A stretch of DNA of 7,630 bases from an uncultured Clostridia bacterium (GCA_944390505.1 CALXQF010000060.1:1-7630); one strand, 5' to 3'; shown: positions 1 to 6,112, counted from the first letter of the stretch. The notes: generated from the letters alone by a model not told the origin. Numbers and translations: made by a program.

Positions 1-154
1 AATGGGTGTAAAAGAACAATTAATTTTCCCTGAAATTGAATATGATAAAATCGATAAAATCAGAGGAATGGATATTATATTTGTAACAACTGCTAAAACA
101 GACGAAGAAGCAAAAGAGTTACTTACTCTTTTAGGAATGCCATTCCAAAATTAA
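1..154 (+). CDS. rplE: 50S ribosomal protein L5, C-terminal end (partial)
   Basis: This is the 3' end of the L5 gene; its start lies before the window. L5 is a large-subunit protein that binds 5S rRNA in the central protuberance. The 50 visible residues, read from base 2, include the typical L5 tail GVKEQLIFPEIEYDKI followed by RGMDIIFVTTAKTDEEAKELL and the ending GMPFQN, then TAA at 152-154. The methionine codon at base 2 is almost certainly internal, because the family continues upstream of this motif. The gene is followed 25 bases later by S14, the usual L5-S14 order of the spc operon. Family assignment is from motif recognition and gene order, and I am very sure of it. Confidence 0.95.
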   Translation, partial: MGVKEQLIFPEIEYDKIDKIRGMDIIFVTTAKTDEEAKELLTLLGMPFQN

Positions 155-179
155 AAATGAAAATAAGAAAGGAGAAATC

Positions 180-365
180 ATGGCTAAAAAATCTTTAAAG
201 GTAAAACAACAAAAAGAGCAAAAATATAAGACTAGAGAATATAATCGTTGTAAAATATGTGGAAGACCACATGCTTATATCAGAAAATTTGGAGTTTGCC
301 GTGTTTGTTTTAGAGAATTAGCTCATAAGGGTGAAATTCCGGGAGTTAAGAAGGCAAGCTGGTAA
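180..365 (+). CDS. rpsZ: 30S ribosomal protein S14, zinc-binding short form (type Z)
   Basis: S14 is a small-subunit protein of the 30S head, close to S3 and S10, assembled late. The 61-residue product is the short form. It has a four-cysteine zinc knuckle, C24-x2-C27 and C40-x2-C43, and ends in the conserved GEIPGVKKASW. Length and cysteines match the zinc-containing (C+) S14 of Gram-positive bacteria, not the roughly 100-residue zinc-free form. The ATG is preceded by AGAAAGGAG at 166-174, 5 bases from the start. It lies between L5 and S8 as in the normal spc order, but the gap to S8 is unusually long (180 bp) and filled by an inverted repeat that begins at the stop codon. The zinc-free paralogue, if any, is not in this window. 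Confidence 0.97.
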   Translation: MAKKSLKVKQQKEQKYKTREYNRCKICGRPHAYIRKFGVCRVCFRELAHKGEIPGVKKASW

Positions 366-491
366 AATTTGCCCAAAAATCAGCAGTCTACGTCGCCAGA
401 ACCGCATAAAAATTTCTTCAATATACTAATAGTATAATTTCAGAAATTTTTATTTGTTCGCCTAGTATCCTACTAATTTTGAAGCAAATTT
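365..491. repeat. Long imperfect inverted repeat between rpsZ and rpsH
   Basis: The ends of this 127-bp stretch are exact inverted repeats of 8 bp (AAATTTGC at 365-372, GCAAATTT at 484-491). Aligned by hand, the outer arms 365-395 and 461-491 match at 21 of 31 positions. The core is a perfect 12-bp stem (406-417 with 442-453). At its tip is a second hairpin, TATACT/AGTATA (422-427 with 431-436), with a 3-base loop. The left end coincides with the last base of the rpsZ stop codon. There is no open frame of note inside. It resembles a small non-autonomous palindromic element (MITE-like) or a structured RNA spacer. I see no clear target-site duplication, so the mobile reading is inference. Confidence 0.6.
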
Positions 492-516
492 GAAAAAAGA
501 ATGAACGTTTTATAAT
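490..516 (+). promoter_or_regulatory. Candidate promoter before rpsH
   Basis: TTGAAA at 490-495 and a perfect TATAAT at 511-516 resemble sigma-A -35 and -10 boxes. The spacer is 15 bases, shorter than the preferred 17, which weakens the call. The -35 begins at the right tip of the inverted repeat 365-491, so the repeat may have supplied part of it. If active, it would restart transcription for rpsH and the genes that follow. In DNA this AT-rich, chance matches are common. Confidence 0.35.
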
Positions 517-531
517 ATAAAAACTAAAAAA

Positions 532-548
532 AGGAGGGAATTAATTTG
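532..548 (+). promoter_or_regulatory. Ribosome binding site and TTG start of rpsH
   Basis: AGGAGGG at 532-538 lies 7 bases before TTG at 546-548. No ATG is in frame nearby that would keep the conserved S8 N-terminus (TDPIADMLTRIRNA), so the strong Shine-Dalgarno and the rare TTG together fix the start. Confidence 0.85.
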
Positions 549-944
549 AACACAACTGATCCAATTGCAGATATGTTAACAAGAATTAGAAATGCAAATA
601 GTCAAAAACATAAAACAGTAGATATTCCAGCATCCAATGTAAAAAGAGCAATTGCTAATATCTTATTTAAAGAAGGATATATTGCTGCTTATGAAGAAAT
701 TAATGATAATAATCAAGGTGTTATTCGTATTGCACTAAAATATGATGAAAACGGTAGTAGAGTAATTGATGGATTAAGAAGAATCAGTAAACCAGGATTA
801 AGGGTATATGCATCAAAAGATGAATTACCACAAGTTTTAAATGGTTTAGGAATTGCATTAATCTCTACTTCAAAAGGAATTAAAACAGATAAGGAAGCAA
901 GACAAGAAGGTTTAGGTGGAGAAGTTCTTGCGTATATTTGGTAG
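546..944 (+). CDS. rpsH: 30S ribosomal protein S8
   Basis: S8 is a primary 16S rRNA-binding protein that organises the central domain of the 30S subunit. In E. coli it also represses the spc operon by binding its own mRNA. The 132-residue product has normal length, begins with TDPIADMLTRIRNAN and carries the C-terminal signature GIALISTSKGIKTDKEARQEGLGGEVLAYIW, which contains the RNA-binding loop. Translation starts at TTG, which is rare for an abundant protein and could reduce output. It is separated from S14 by an inverted repeat and a possible promoter, and from L6 by only 17 bases. Identity is certain from sequence and position. Confidence 0.97.
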   Translation: MNTTDPIADMLTRIRNANSQKHKTVDIPASNVKRAIANILFKEGYIAAYEEINDNNQGVIRIALKYDENGSRVIDGLRRISKPGLRVYASKDELPQVLNGLGIALISTSKGIKTDKEARQEGLGGEVLAYIW

Positions 945-961
945 AAAGGAGGAAATAAAAA

Positions 962-1501
962 ATGTCAAGAATAGGAAATAAACCTATTACAGTACCAGAT
1001 GGTGTAGAGGTTACATTAAATGGAAATCATATTACTGTAAAAGGTCCAAAAGGAACATTAGAAAGAGAACTTCATAAAAATATGACAGTGAATTTAGAAG
1101 GAAATACAATTACAGTTGTAAGACCAAATGATGAAGCTACAAATAGAAGCTTACATGGATTAACAAGAACCTTAATTAATAATATGATTGAAGGAGTAGT
1201 ACATGAATTTAAATCAGAATTAGAAATTAATGGTGTTGGTTATAGAGCACAAAAACAAGGAAATAAATTAGTAATGAATTTAGGATATTCACACCAAGTG
1301 GAAATGGATCCTCCAGCAGGAATTACTTTTGATTTATCAGATGCTAACCATATTACTGTAAGAGGTATTGATAAAGAATTAGTTGGTCAAACAGCGGCTG
1401 TAATTAGAAGCAAAAGACCACCAGAAGTATATAGAGGAAAAGGTATTAAATATGCTGATGAGCATATTAGACGTAAAGAAGGTAAGTCTGGTAAAAAATA
1501 A
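962..1501 (+). CDS. rplF: 50S ribosomal protein L6
   Basis: L6 binds 23S rRNA near the sarcin-ricin loop and the factor-binding site of the 50S subunit. The 179-residue protein has the usual length and two-domain layout: an N-terminal domain starting MSRIGNKPITVPDGVEV, and a C-terminal domain ending in the signature KRPPEVYRGKGIKYADEHIRRKEGKSGKK (about residues 151-179), the main rRNA contact. The start ATG follows AAAGGAGG at 945-952. It sits 17 bases after S8 and 26 before L18, as in the standard spc order, so it is probably translated from the same message. Confidence 0.98.
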   Translation: MSRIGNKPITVPDGVEVTLNGNHITVKGPKGTLERELHKNMTVNLEGNTITVVRPNDEATNRSLHGLTRTLINNMIEGVVHEFKSELEINGVGYRAQKQGNKLVMNLGYSHQVEMDPPAGITFDLSDANHITVRGIDKELVGQTAAVIRSKRPPEVYRGKGIKYADEHIRRKEGKSGKK

Positions 1502-1527
1502 AAATTACTGGTAGAAAGGAGAAGAAA

Positions 1528-1887
1528 ATGATTAGGAAAATAGACAGAAAAGAAGAAAGAGAAAGAAGACATGCAAGAGTACGTAATAAAATTTCTGGAA
1601 CTGCAGAACGTCCAAGACTTTGCGTTTTTAGAAGTAATAGTCATCTTTATGCACAAATTATAGATGATGTTACTGCTAATACATTGATAGCTGCTTCTAC
1701 ATTAGACAAAGAAGTAAAAACAAAACATTCTAATAAAGAAGCTGCAAAAGAAGTAGGAGCCTTAGTAGCAAAAAGAGCATTAGAAAAAAATATCAAACAA
1801 GTTGTTTTCGACAGAAGCGGTTACATTTATCACGGTGTAATCAAAGAATTAGCAGAAGCAGCAAGAGAAGGCGGATTAGAATTCTAA
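1528..1887 (+). CDS. rplR: 50S ribosomal protein L18
   Basis: L18 binds 5S rRNA and, with L5, attaches it to the 50S central protuberance. The 119 residues show the basic N-terminus (MIRKIDRKEERERRHARVRNK), the core RPRLCVFRSNSHLYAQIIDD and the conserved VVFDRSGYIYHGVIKELAEAAREGGLEF ending. Length is normal. AGAAAGGAG at 1513-1521 precedes the ATG. Downstream is S5, as expected, after a 66-base gap with a short hairpin. Confidence 0.98.
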   Translation: MIRKIDRKEERERRHARVRNKISGTAERPRLCVFRSNSHLYAQIIDDVTANTLIAASTLDKEVKTKHSNKEAAKEVGALVAKRALEKNIKQVVFDRSGYIYHGVIKELAEAAREGGLEF

Positions 1888-1901
1888 TGGAAATAAACCT
1901 A

Positions 1902-1924
1902 TAGGCAATCGAGCCTAATGATTG
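1902..1924 (+). other. Small hairpin with an alternative pairing in the rplR-rpsE gap
   Basis: TAGGC (1902-1906) can pair with GCCTA (1913-1917) over a 6-base loop. CAATC (1906-1910) can alternatively pair with GATTG (1920-1924). The two overlap and cannot fully coexist. The stems are only 5 bp and there is no T-run, so this is not a terminator. Any regulatory role is speculative. Confidence 0.3.
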
Positions 1925-1953
1925 AAAAAGAATAAAAAGGAGGGAAAAATAAA

Positions 1954-2445
1954 GTGCAATCAGAAAATACATCAGAATTAAAAGAAAAGGTAGTTGCAAT
2001 TAACAGAGTAGCAAAAGTTGTAAAGGGTGGTAGAACCTTTAGATTTAGTGCTGTTGTTGTAGTAGGAGATGAAAATGGCCATATCGGTGTAGGAAATGGT
2101 AAAGCAGCTGAAGTACCAGATGCTATTAAAAAAGCAATTGAAGAAGCTAAAAAGAATTTAGTAACAGTTCCAGTAGTAGGAACTACTATTCCACACGAAT
2201 ATGTAGGAAAATTTGGAAGTGCTAGTGTTATTTTAAAACCAGCAGCAGAAGGTACTGGAGTTATCGCTGGTGGTAGTGTAAGACCAGTATTAGAACTTGC
2301 AGGTTATAAAGATATTAGAACAAAAGTAATAGGAACAAATAATCCTAGAAATGTAGTATATGCTACAATAGAAGGACTAAAAAGCATGAGAACAATAGAA
2401 CAAGTTGCTAAAAAAAGAGGAAAATCTGTAGAAGAAATTATGTAA
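1954..2445 (+). CDS. rpsE: 30S ribosomal protein S5
   Basis: S5 lies at the back of the 30S subunit with S4, near the mRNA entry path, and affects decoding accuracy and mRNA unwinding. The 163-residue protein has the N-terminal double-stranded-RNA-binding-like domain (EKVVAINRVAKVVKGGRTFRF, then SAVVVVGDENGHIGVGNGKA) and the C-terminal domain with ILKPAAEGTGVIAGGSVRPVLELAGYKDI. The start is GTG at 1954, 9 bases after AAGGAGGG (1937-1944). This keeps the family's short acidic N-terminus, and no better start is visible. In most Bacillota it is followed by rpmD (L30) and then rplO. Here rplO follows directly after 87 bases. Confidence 0.97.
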   Translation: MQSENTSELKEKVVAINRVAKVVKGGRTFRFSAVVVVGDENGHIGVGNGKAAEVPDAIKKAIEEAKKNLVTVPVVGTTIPHEYVGKFGSASVILKPAAEGTGVIAGGSVRPVLELAGYKDIRTKVIGTNNPRNVVYATIEGLKSMRTIEQVAKKRGKSVEEIM

Positions 2446-2474
2446 TAAAGCGATAAAGTAAAAAAGATAAAAAA

Positions 2475-2503
2475 TAAAAATTAGTATTCATATCTAATTT
2501 TTA
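2475..2503 (+). other. Perfect AT-rich hairpin in the rpsE-rplO gap
   Basis: TAAAAATTAG at 2475-2484 is an exact inverted repeat of CTAATTTTTA at 2494-2503, giving a 10-bp stem with a 9-base loop. The right arm ends in a run of five Ts, giving a weak likeness to a terminator, but the stem is almost all A-T and the next ribosomal gene follows at once. It occupies the place where rpmD would be. It could be a processing or stability element; function unknown. Confidence 0.4.
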
Positions 2504-2532
2504 ATACGAAAAGTAGGAGGTGTAATCGCAAA

Positions 2533-2967
2533 ATGAAATTAGACGAATTAAAACCAGCACAAAAAACAAAAACAAGAACTAGAGTTGGTCGTGGAGTTGG
2601 TTCAGGTCTTGGTAAAACTTCTGGAAGAGGACATAAAGGACAAAAAGCAAGAAGTGGTGGAGGAGTAAGACGTGGATTTGAAGGGGGTCAAACTCCATTA
2701 TATAGAAGATTACCAAAAAGAGGATTTAACAATATACATGCTAAAAACTATACAGAAGTAACACTTACCATGCTAAATAAAGCAAGCAGTGAAGATGTTA
2801 CAGCTGAAAGCTTAATTCAAGATGGAATTATTCGTAAAGCAAATGATGGTATTGTTATTATTGCAACAGGTAATTTAGAGAAAAAAGTAAATGTAAAAGC
2901 TGTAAAATTTACTAAAGCTGCAAAAGAAAAAATTGAAGCTTTAGGAGGAAAGGCAGAGGTGATTTAA
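2533..2967 (+). CDS. rplO: 50S ribosomal protein L15
   Basis: L15 is an early-to-middle assembly protein of the 50S subunit that contacts many 23S rRNA domains. The 144-residue product has the long glycine- and arginine-rich N-terminal extension (GRGVGSGLGKTSGRGHKGQKAR, about residues 19-40; then GGGVRRGFEGGQTPLYRRLPKRGF), followed by the globular C-terminal domain ending EKIEALGGKAEVI. Length is normal. The start follows TAGGAGGTG at 2514-2522. Its stop TAA shares its last base with the secY start (TAATG), which suggests translational coupling. It follows S5 directly, with no L30 gene between. Confidence 0.98.
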   Translation: MKLDELKPAQKTKTRTRVGRGVGSGLGKTSGRGHKGQKARSGGGVRRGFEGGQTPLYRRLPKRGFNNIHAKNYTEVTLTMLNKASSEDVTAESLIQDGIIRKANDGIVIIATGNLEKKVNVKAVKFTKAAKEKIEALGGKAEVI

Positions 2968-4292
2968 TGTTTAAGACAATTATTAATGCATTGAAGACAC
3001 CAGATGTTAGAAAAAGAATTTTATATACATTACTTTTAATTGTTCTCTTTCGATTAGGATGTTTTATTACAATTCCAGGTGTGGATACTGTAGCTTTAAA
3101 TGAAACAATGTCTGCATCGACTAATGGAATGGCAGGATTAATAGACTTAATCTCAGGTGGAGCTTTTTCAAGATTTTCCATCTTTGCTATGTCTATTACT
3201 CCATATATCACAGCATCTATTGTTATTCAATTATTAGGAATGGTTATTCCTTCTTTAGAAAGACTCATGAAAGAGGGAGGAGAAGAAGGAAGAAACAAAA
3301 TGAATCGCTATACAAAACTATTAACTGTAGTACTTGCTTTAATCGAAGGTGTAGGTTTGTATTTAGCTTATCGTTCTTCAGGAATTTTCGTAGGAGATGG
3401 ATTTTTAACAGGTTTTCTAGTAGTTATCTCATTAATGGCAGGAACAGCATTATTAATGTGGCTTGGAGAACAAATTACAGATAAAGGTATTGGAAATGGT
3501 ATTTCTATGATTATTTTTGTAGGTATTGTTTCTGGTTTACCTTCAGCAGTTACTATGATTTGGAATCTTATCATGGGAGCAGGAGAATTTAGTACAACTG
3601 GTTTACTAATTTCTTTAGGAATTATTATTGGAGCTATTATTTTAATTGCAGGAGTTGTATTTGTACAACAAGCGGAAAGAAGAATCCCTGTACAATATGC
3701 TAAAAAAGTAGTAGGAAGAAAAATGGTAGGGGCACAAAATACCCATATTCCATTAAAATTAGCTATGGCAGGTGTTATGCCAATTATCTTTGCATCTTCT
3801 TTTATGACATTTCCTGCAATGATTATTCAAATGTTCATACCAGATATTGCAACACAAACTGGATTTTGGGCAGTAATTTATAACTTCTCTATTGCAACTT
3901 CATCATCTGCAGTGCCATGGGGATACACTGTTGCAAATGCAATTGTATATTTATTATTGATTGTAGGATTTACATTCTTCTATACATATGCAACATTTAA
4001 TCCAGCAGAAATTGCAAACAATATCAAGAAAAATGGAGGATTTATTCCAGGAATTAGAGCTGGAAAACCAACAGCAGATTATTTAGGATCTGTTTTATCT
4101 AAACTATTATGGTTTGGTGGAATTTTCCTAGCATTAATTGCTATTTTACCAATGCTAGTAAGATTTGTTCCAGGTGTTGATTTAGCATTTGGTGGAACAT
4201 CCATCTTAATCGTAGTAGGTGTTGCTCTAGAAATGGTTCAACAACTAGAATCATTACTTATTATGAGACACTATAAAGGTTTCTTAGATTAA
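2967..4292 (+). CDS. secY: Protein translocase channel subunit SecY
   Basis: SecY forms the membrane pore of the SecYEG translocon, through which unfolded secretory proteins pass and membrane proteins enter the bilayer. The 441 residues have the expected multi-span pattern of ten hydrophobic segments. Visible landmarks are the first span near 18-36, the plug region GLIDLISGGAFSRFSIFAMSI (about 57-77), the signature LGEQITDKGIGNGIS (166-180), the basic cytosolic loop AERRIPVQYAKK (236-247) that docks SecA or the ribosome, the loop KKNGGFIPGIRAGKPT (354-369), and the C-terminal tail MRHYKGFLD. It overlaps rplO by one base. No truncation or frameshift is seen. Partners SecE and SecG are not in the window. 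Confidence 0.98.
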   Translation: MFKTIINALKTPDVRKRILYTLLLIVLFRLGCFITIPGVDTVALNETMSASTNGMAGLIDLISGGAFSRFSIFAMSITPYITASIVIQLLGMVIPSLERLMKEGGEEGRNKMNRYTKLLTVVLALIEGVGLYLAYRSSGIFVGDGFLTGFLVVISLMAGTALLMWLGEQITDKGIGNGISMIIFVGIVSGLPSAVTMIWNLIMGAGEFSTTGLLISLGIIIGAIILIAGVVFVQQAERRIPVQYAKKVVGRKMVGAQNTHIPLKLAMAGVMPIIFASSFMTFPAMIIQMFIPDIATQTGFWAVIYNFSIATSSSAVPWGYTVANAIVYLLLIVGFTFFYTYATFNPAEIANNIKKNGGFIPGIRAGKPTADYLGSVLSKLLWFGGIFLALIAILPMLVRFVPGVDLAFGGTSILIVVGVALEMVQQLESLLIMRHYKGFLD

Positions 4293-4302
4293 AATAAAAA
4301 GT

Positions 4303-4354
4303 AAGCAAAAGAGGACGGACATGTGCTAAAATGCAAGTTCCGTCCAAACTGCTT
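4303..4354 (+). other. GC-rich hairpin between secY and adk
   Basis: GGACGGA (4313-4319) pairs with TCCGTCC (4339-4345). An outer AAGCA/TGCTT pair (4303-4307 with 4350-4354) and an inner TGC/GCA pair (4324-4326 with 4333-4335) extend the stem. It is one of the most stable stems in this AT-rich window. No T-run follows, and the adk ribosome binding site AGAGGAG (4356-4362) begins 2 bases after it, so it is not an ordinary terminator. It could affect adk translation or mRNA processing; this is inference. Confidence 0.6.
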
Positions 4355-4368
4355 GAGAGGAGTAAATT

Positions 4369-5040
4369 ATGTATATTGTGATGTTGGGAGGACCTGGAAG
4401 TGGAAAAGGTTCAGCGTCTAAAATACTAACAAATCAATTAAATATTCCACATATATCAACCGGTGATATGTTTAGAGAGCAAATTAAGAAACAAACAGAA
4501 TTAGGAAAGTTAGCAGATAGTTATATTTCAAAAGGACAACTTGTTCCAGATGAAGTAACAATTCAAGTTGTAAAAGATAGGCTTTCATGGGAAGATGCAA
4601 AAAATGGAGTTATATTAGATGGATTTCCAAGAACAGAAGAACAAGCAAAAGCATTAGACCAAATATTAGAAGAACAAGGAAAAAAAGTAGACCTTGCTCC
4701 AGAGCTAAGAATACCAGATGAAATTATTATTCAAAGAGTAGTCAATAGAGTGATGTGCTCTAATAAAGAATGTGGAGCAATTTATAACTTAAAATTTAAT
4801 CCACCAAAAAAAACAGGAATTTGTGATATTTGTGGTTCAGAATTGATTAGTCGTTCAGATGATAATGAGCAAACAATCAAAGATCGTTTATCAACTTATT
4901 ACAAAAATTCAAAAGTTTTAGTAGATTACTATAAAGCAAAAGGAGTATTATATCCTATTTGTCCAGAAGATCCAACAGCAGGGAATGCTTCTGTCAGAGT
5001 AGTGGAAAAAATTATTGAAAAGTGCCACCAAATGAACTAA
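4369..5040 (+). CDS. adk: Adenylate kinase, zinc-type long form
   Basis: Adk catalyses ATP + AMP = 2 ADP in the cytoplasm. The 223 residues show the P-loop GGPGSGKGS (7-15), with serine where threonine is usual at 15. They also show the AMP-binding stretch STGDMFR (30-36), LDGFPRT (83-89), and a long LID domain with four cysteines (C130, C135, C152, C155) typical of the zinc-binding long form. The first cysteine pair is C-x4-C, not the common C-x2-C. The LID continues to SRSDDNEQTIKDRL (161-174) with conserved arginines. Length fits long-type bacterial Adk. The ATG is 6 bases after AGAGGAG. The secY-adk-map order is standard for Bacillota. Confidence 0.97.
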   Translation: MYIVMLGGPGSGKGSASKILTNQLNIPHISTGDMFREQIKKQTELGKLADSYISKGQLVPDEVTIQVVKDRLSWEDAKNGVILDGFPRTEEQAKALDQILEEQGKKVDLAPELRIPDEIIIQRVVNRVMCSNKECGAIYNLKFNPPKKTGICDICGSELISRSDDNEQTIKDRLSTYYKNSKVLVDYYKAKGVLYPICPEDPTAGNASVRVVEKIIEKCHQMN

Positions 5041-5056
5041 CGCAATAAAATATAGC

Positions 5057-5231
5057 TCAAACTTATATATTGCAACGCTTGACCTTGGCGAAAGCAATTT
5101 TCAATTGTACAAGAAAATCTATGATTTTCTGCACATACAAGTAGGAAAATTGCTCCAATTCGCACTTCGTGGCAAGGCCACTTCGTTTGATCGCTTACGC
5201 GGTCTGCGCTTTTGCAATATATATAGATTGA
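5057..5231. repeat. Branched imperfect palindrome between adk and map
   Basis: About 175 bp of the 228-bp gap folds on itself. Paired segments, from outside in, are: TCAAACT/AGATTGA (5057-5063 with 5225-5231, one mismatch); TATATATTGCAA/TTGCAATATATA (5064-5075 with 5212-5223, perfect); CGC/GCG (5076-5078 with 5206-5208); GACC/GGTC (5081-5084 with 5201-5204); GCGAA/TTCGC (5088-5092 with 5159-5163); AGCAATTTTC/GAAAATTGCT (5093-5102 with 5145-5154, perfect); and a tip hairpin AGAAAATC/GATTTTCT (5112-5119 with 5123-5130). A side hairpin GTGGC/GCCAC (5169-5173 with 5177-5181) and a direct repeat CACTTCGT (5163-5170, 5179-5186) add branches. The 5161-5210 part is visibly richer in G+C than its surroundings. 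It looks like a MITE-type element or a structured RNA; no ORF of note is inside. Confidence 0.65.
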
Positions 5232-5268
5232 ACAGATAAATTAATAAAAGAGATAGGAAGTAATAAAA

Positions 5269-6039
5269 GTGGTAACAATTAAATCACCAAAAGAAATTGA
5301 AAAAATGAAAGAGGCCTGTAAGTTAACAGGTTTCGTTTATCAAGAAATAGAAAAATATATCAAACCAGGATTAACTACAATGGATTTAGACCGTTTTGCG
5401 GAAAAGATTATTAGACAAAATGGAGGGATACCAGCTCAAAAAGGTTATCCTAGTGGAGAAAAAGGTGTACCTGCGTTTCCAGGCACATTGTGTGTATCTA
5501 TTAATGATGAAATTATTCATGGAATTCCTTCTGATACTAGAGTAATCCAAGAAGGAGATGTTGTTAGTATTGATCTAGTCGTATATAAAAATGGATTTCA
5601 TGGCGATGCCGCAAGGACTTATATCGTTGGAAAAGGAACACCAGAAAAACAAAAACTGGTAGATATTACAAAACAAGCTTTTTTTGAAGGAATTCAGTAT
5701 GCTGTGAAAGGAAATAGAATTGGCGACATTTCTCATGCAATTGGAGAGTATGTACAAAAAAATGGTTACAATGTTGTAAGAGAATTTCAAGGACATGGAA
5801 TTGGAGAACAAATGCATGAAGACCCAGGTATACCAAATTACGGAAAAGCAGGAAGAGGATTAAGACTAGAACCAGGTATGACATTAGCCGTGGAACCTAT
5901 GGTAATGATGGGAAAACCTAATATTTGTGTACTAGATGATGGATGGACCATTGTAACAGAGGATGAGTCTTTAGCAGCACATTATGAAAATACAATTTTA
6001 ATTACAGAAAAAGAGCCGGAGATATTGACATTATTGTAA
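5269..6039 (+). CDS. map: Methionine aminopeptidase, type I
   Basis: Map removes the initiator methionine from new proteins as they leave the ribosome, when the second residue is small. The 256-residue protein is a typical short bacterial type Ia enzyme. All five metal ligands are visible: D102 (SIDLVV), D113 (HGDAARTY), H176 (GHGIGEQMHEDP), E209 (AVEPMV) and E240 (HYENTILIT). The substrate-site histidine is H84 (EIIHGIP). The start is GTG at 5269, 8 bases after AGGAAG (5255-5260), and it preserves the family N-terminus MVTIKSPKEIEKM. It follows adk after a palindromic element, so it may depend on read-through. Its last codons overlap a promoter for infA. Confidence 0.97.
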   Translation: MVTIKSPKEIEKMKEACKLTGFVYQEIEKYIKPGLTTMDLDRFAEKIIRQNGGIPAQKGYPSGEKGVPAFPGTLCVSINDEIIHGIPSDTRVIQEGDVVSIDLVVYKNGFHGDAARTYIVGKGTPEKQKLVDITKQAFFEGIQYAVKGNRIGDISHAIGEYVQKNGYNVVREFQGHGIGEQMHEDPGIPNYGKAGRGLRLEPGMTLAVEPMVMMGKPNICVLDDGWTIVTEDESLAAHYENTILITEKEPEILTLL

Positions 6040-6053
6040 AATTAAGGTATACT
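6025..6053 (+). promoter_or_regulatory. Strong sigma-A-like promoter for infA and downstream genes
   Basis: A perfect TTGACA (6025-6030) and TATACT (6048-6053, 5 of 6 to consensus) are separated by exactly 17 bases (6031-6047). This is the best promoter match I found in the window. The -35 lies inside the last codons of map, and the predicted transcript would start near 6060, leaving a leader of about 78 bases before infA. It would allow infA, rpmJ and the following ribosomal genes to be made independently of the spc transcript. No experimental start is known here. Confidence 0.7.
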
Positions 6054-6068
6054 ATATAAGATATTGTA

Positions 6069-6112
6069 CTTATGTATCTCAAAAGACCTTATTTATGTCG
6101 ACTATACATAAG
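6069..6112 (+). other. Leader hairpin upstream of infA
   Basis: CTTATGTAT (6069-6077) and ATACATAAG (6104-6112) are perfect 9-bp inverted repeats around a 26-base loop. The stem begins about 10 bases after the predicted transcription start, so it would sit near the 5' end of the infA message. That position suits 5' stem protection or leader regulation (inference). No T-run follows. Confidence 0.5.

Noticed and set aside
1387..1656. Minus-strand open frame of 89 codons across rplF and rplR
   Set aside because: It lies opposite two certain ribosomal genes, and its Ser/Phe-rich composition is what reverse reading of AT-rich lysine/glutamate codons gives.
2475..2503. Intrinsic terminator after rpsE
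   Set aside because: The stem is almost purely A-T, the T-run is part of the stem, and rplO follows within 30 bases.
2912..3211. Minus-strand open frame opposite the rplO-secY junction
   Set aside because: Shadow of secY; no family likeness and no ribosome binding site noted.
5212..5240. Promoter for map (TTGCAA, 17-base spacer, GATAAA)
   Set aside because: The -10 matches at only 4 of 6 positions and the -35 is part of the palindrome arm; too weak in DNA this AT-rich.
5041..5268. CRISPR array or tRNA gene in the adk-map gap
   Set aside because: There is no regularly spaced direct repeat and no cloverleaf with a TTCRANNC arm; the structure is a nested palindrome.
5575..5884. Two overlapping minus-strand frames within map
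   Set aside because: They overlap each other and an intact metalloenzyme gene with all ligands; low-complexity Phe/Leu/Ser content.
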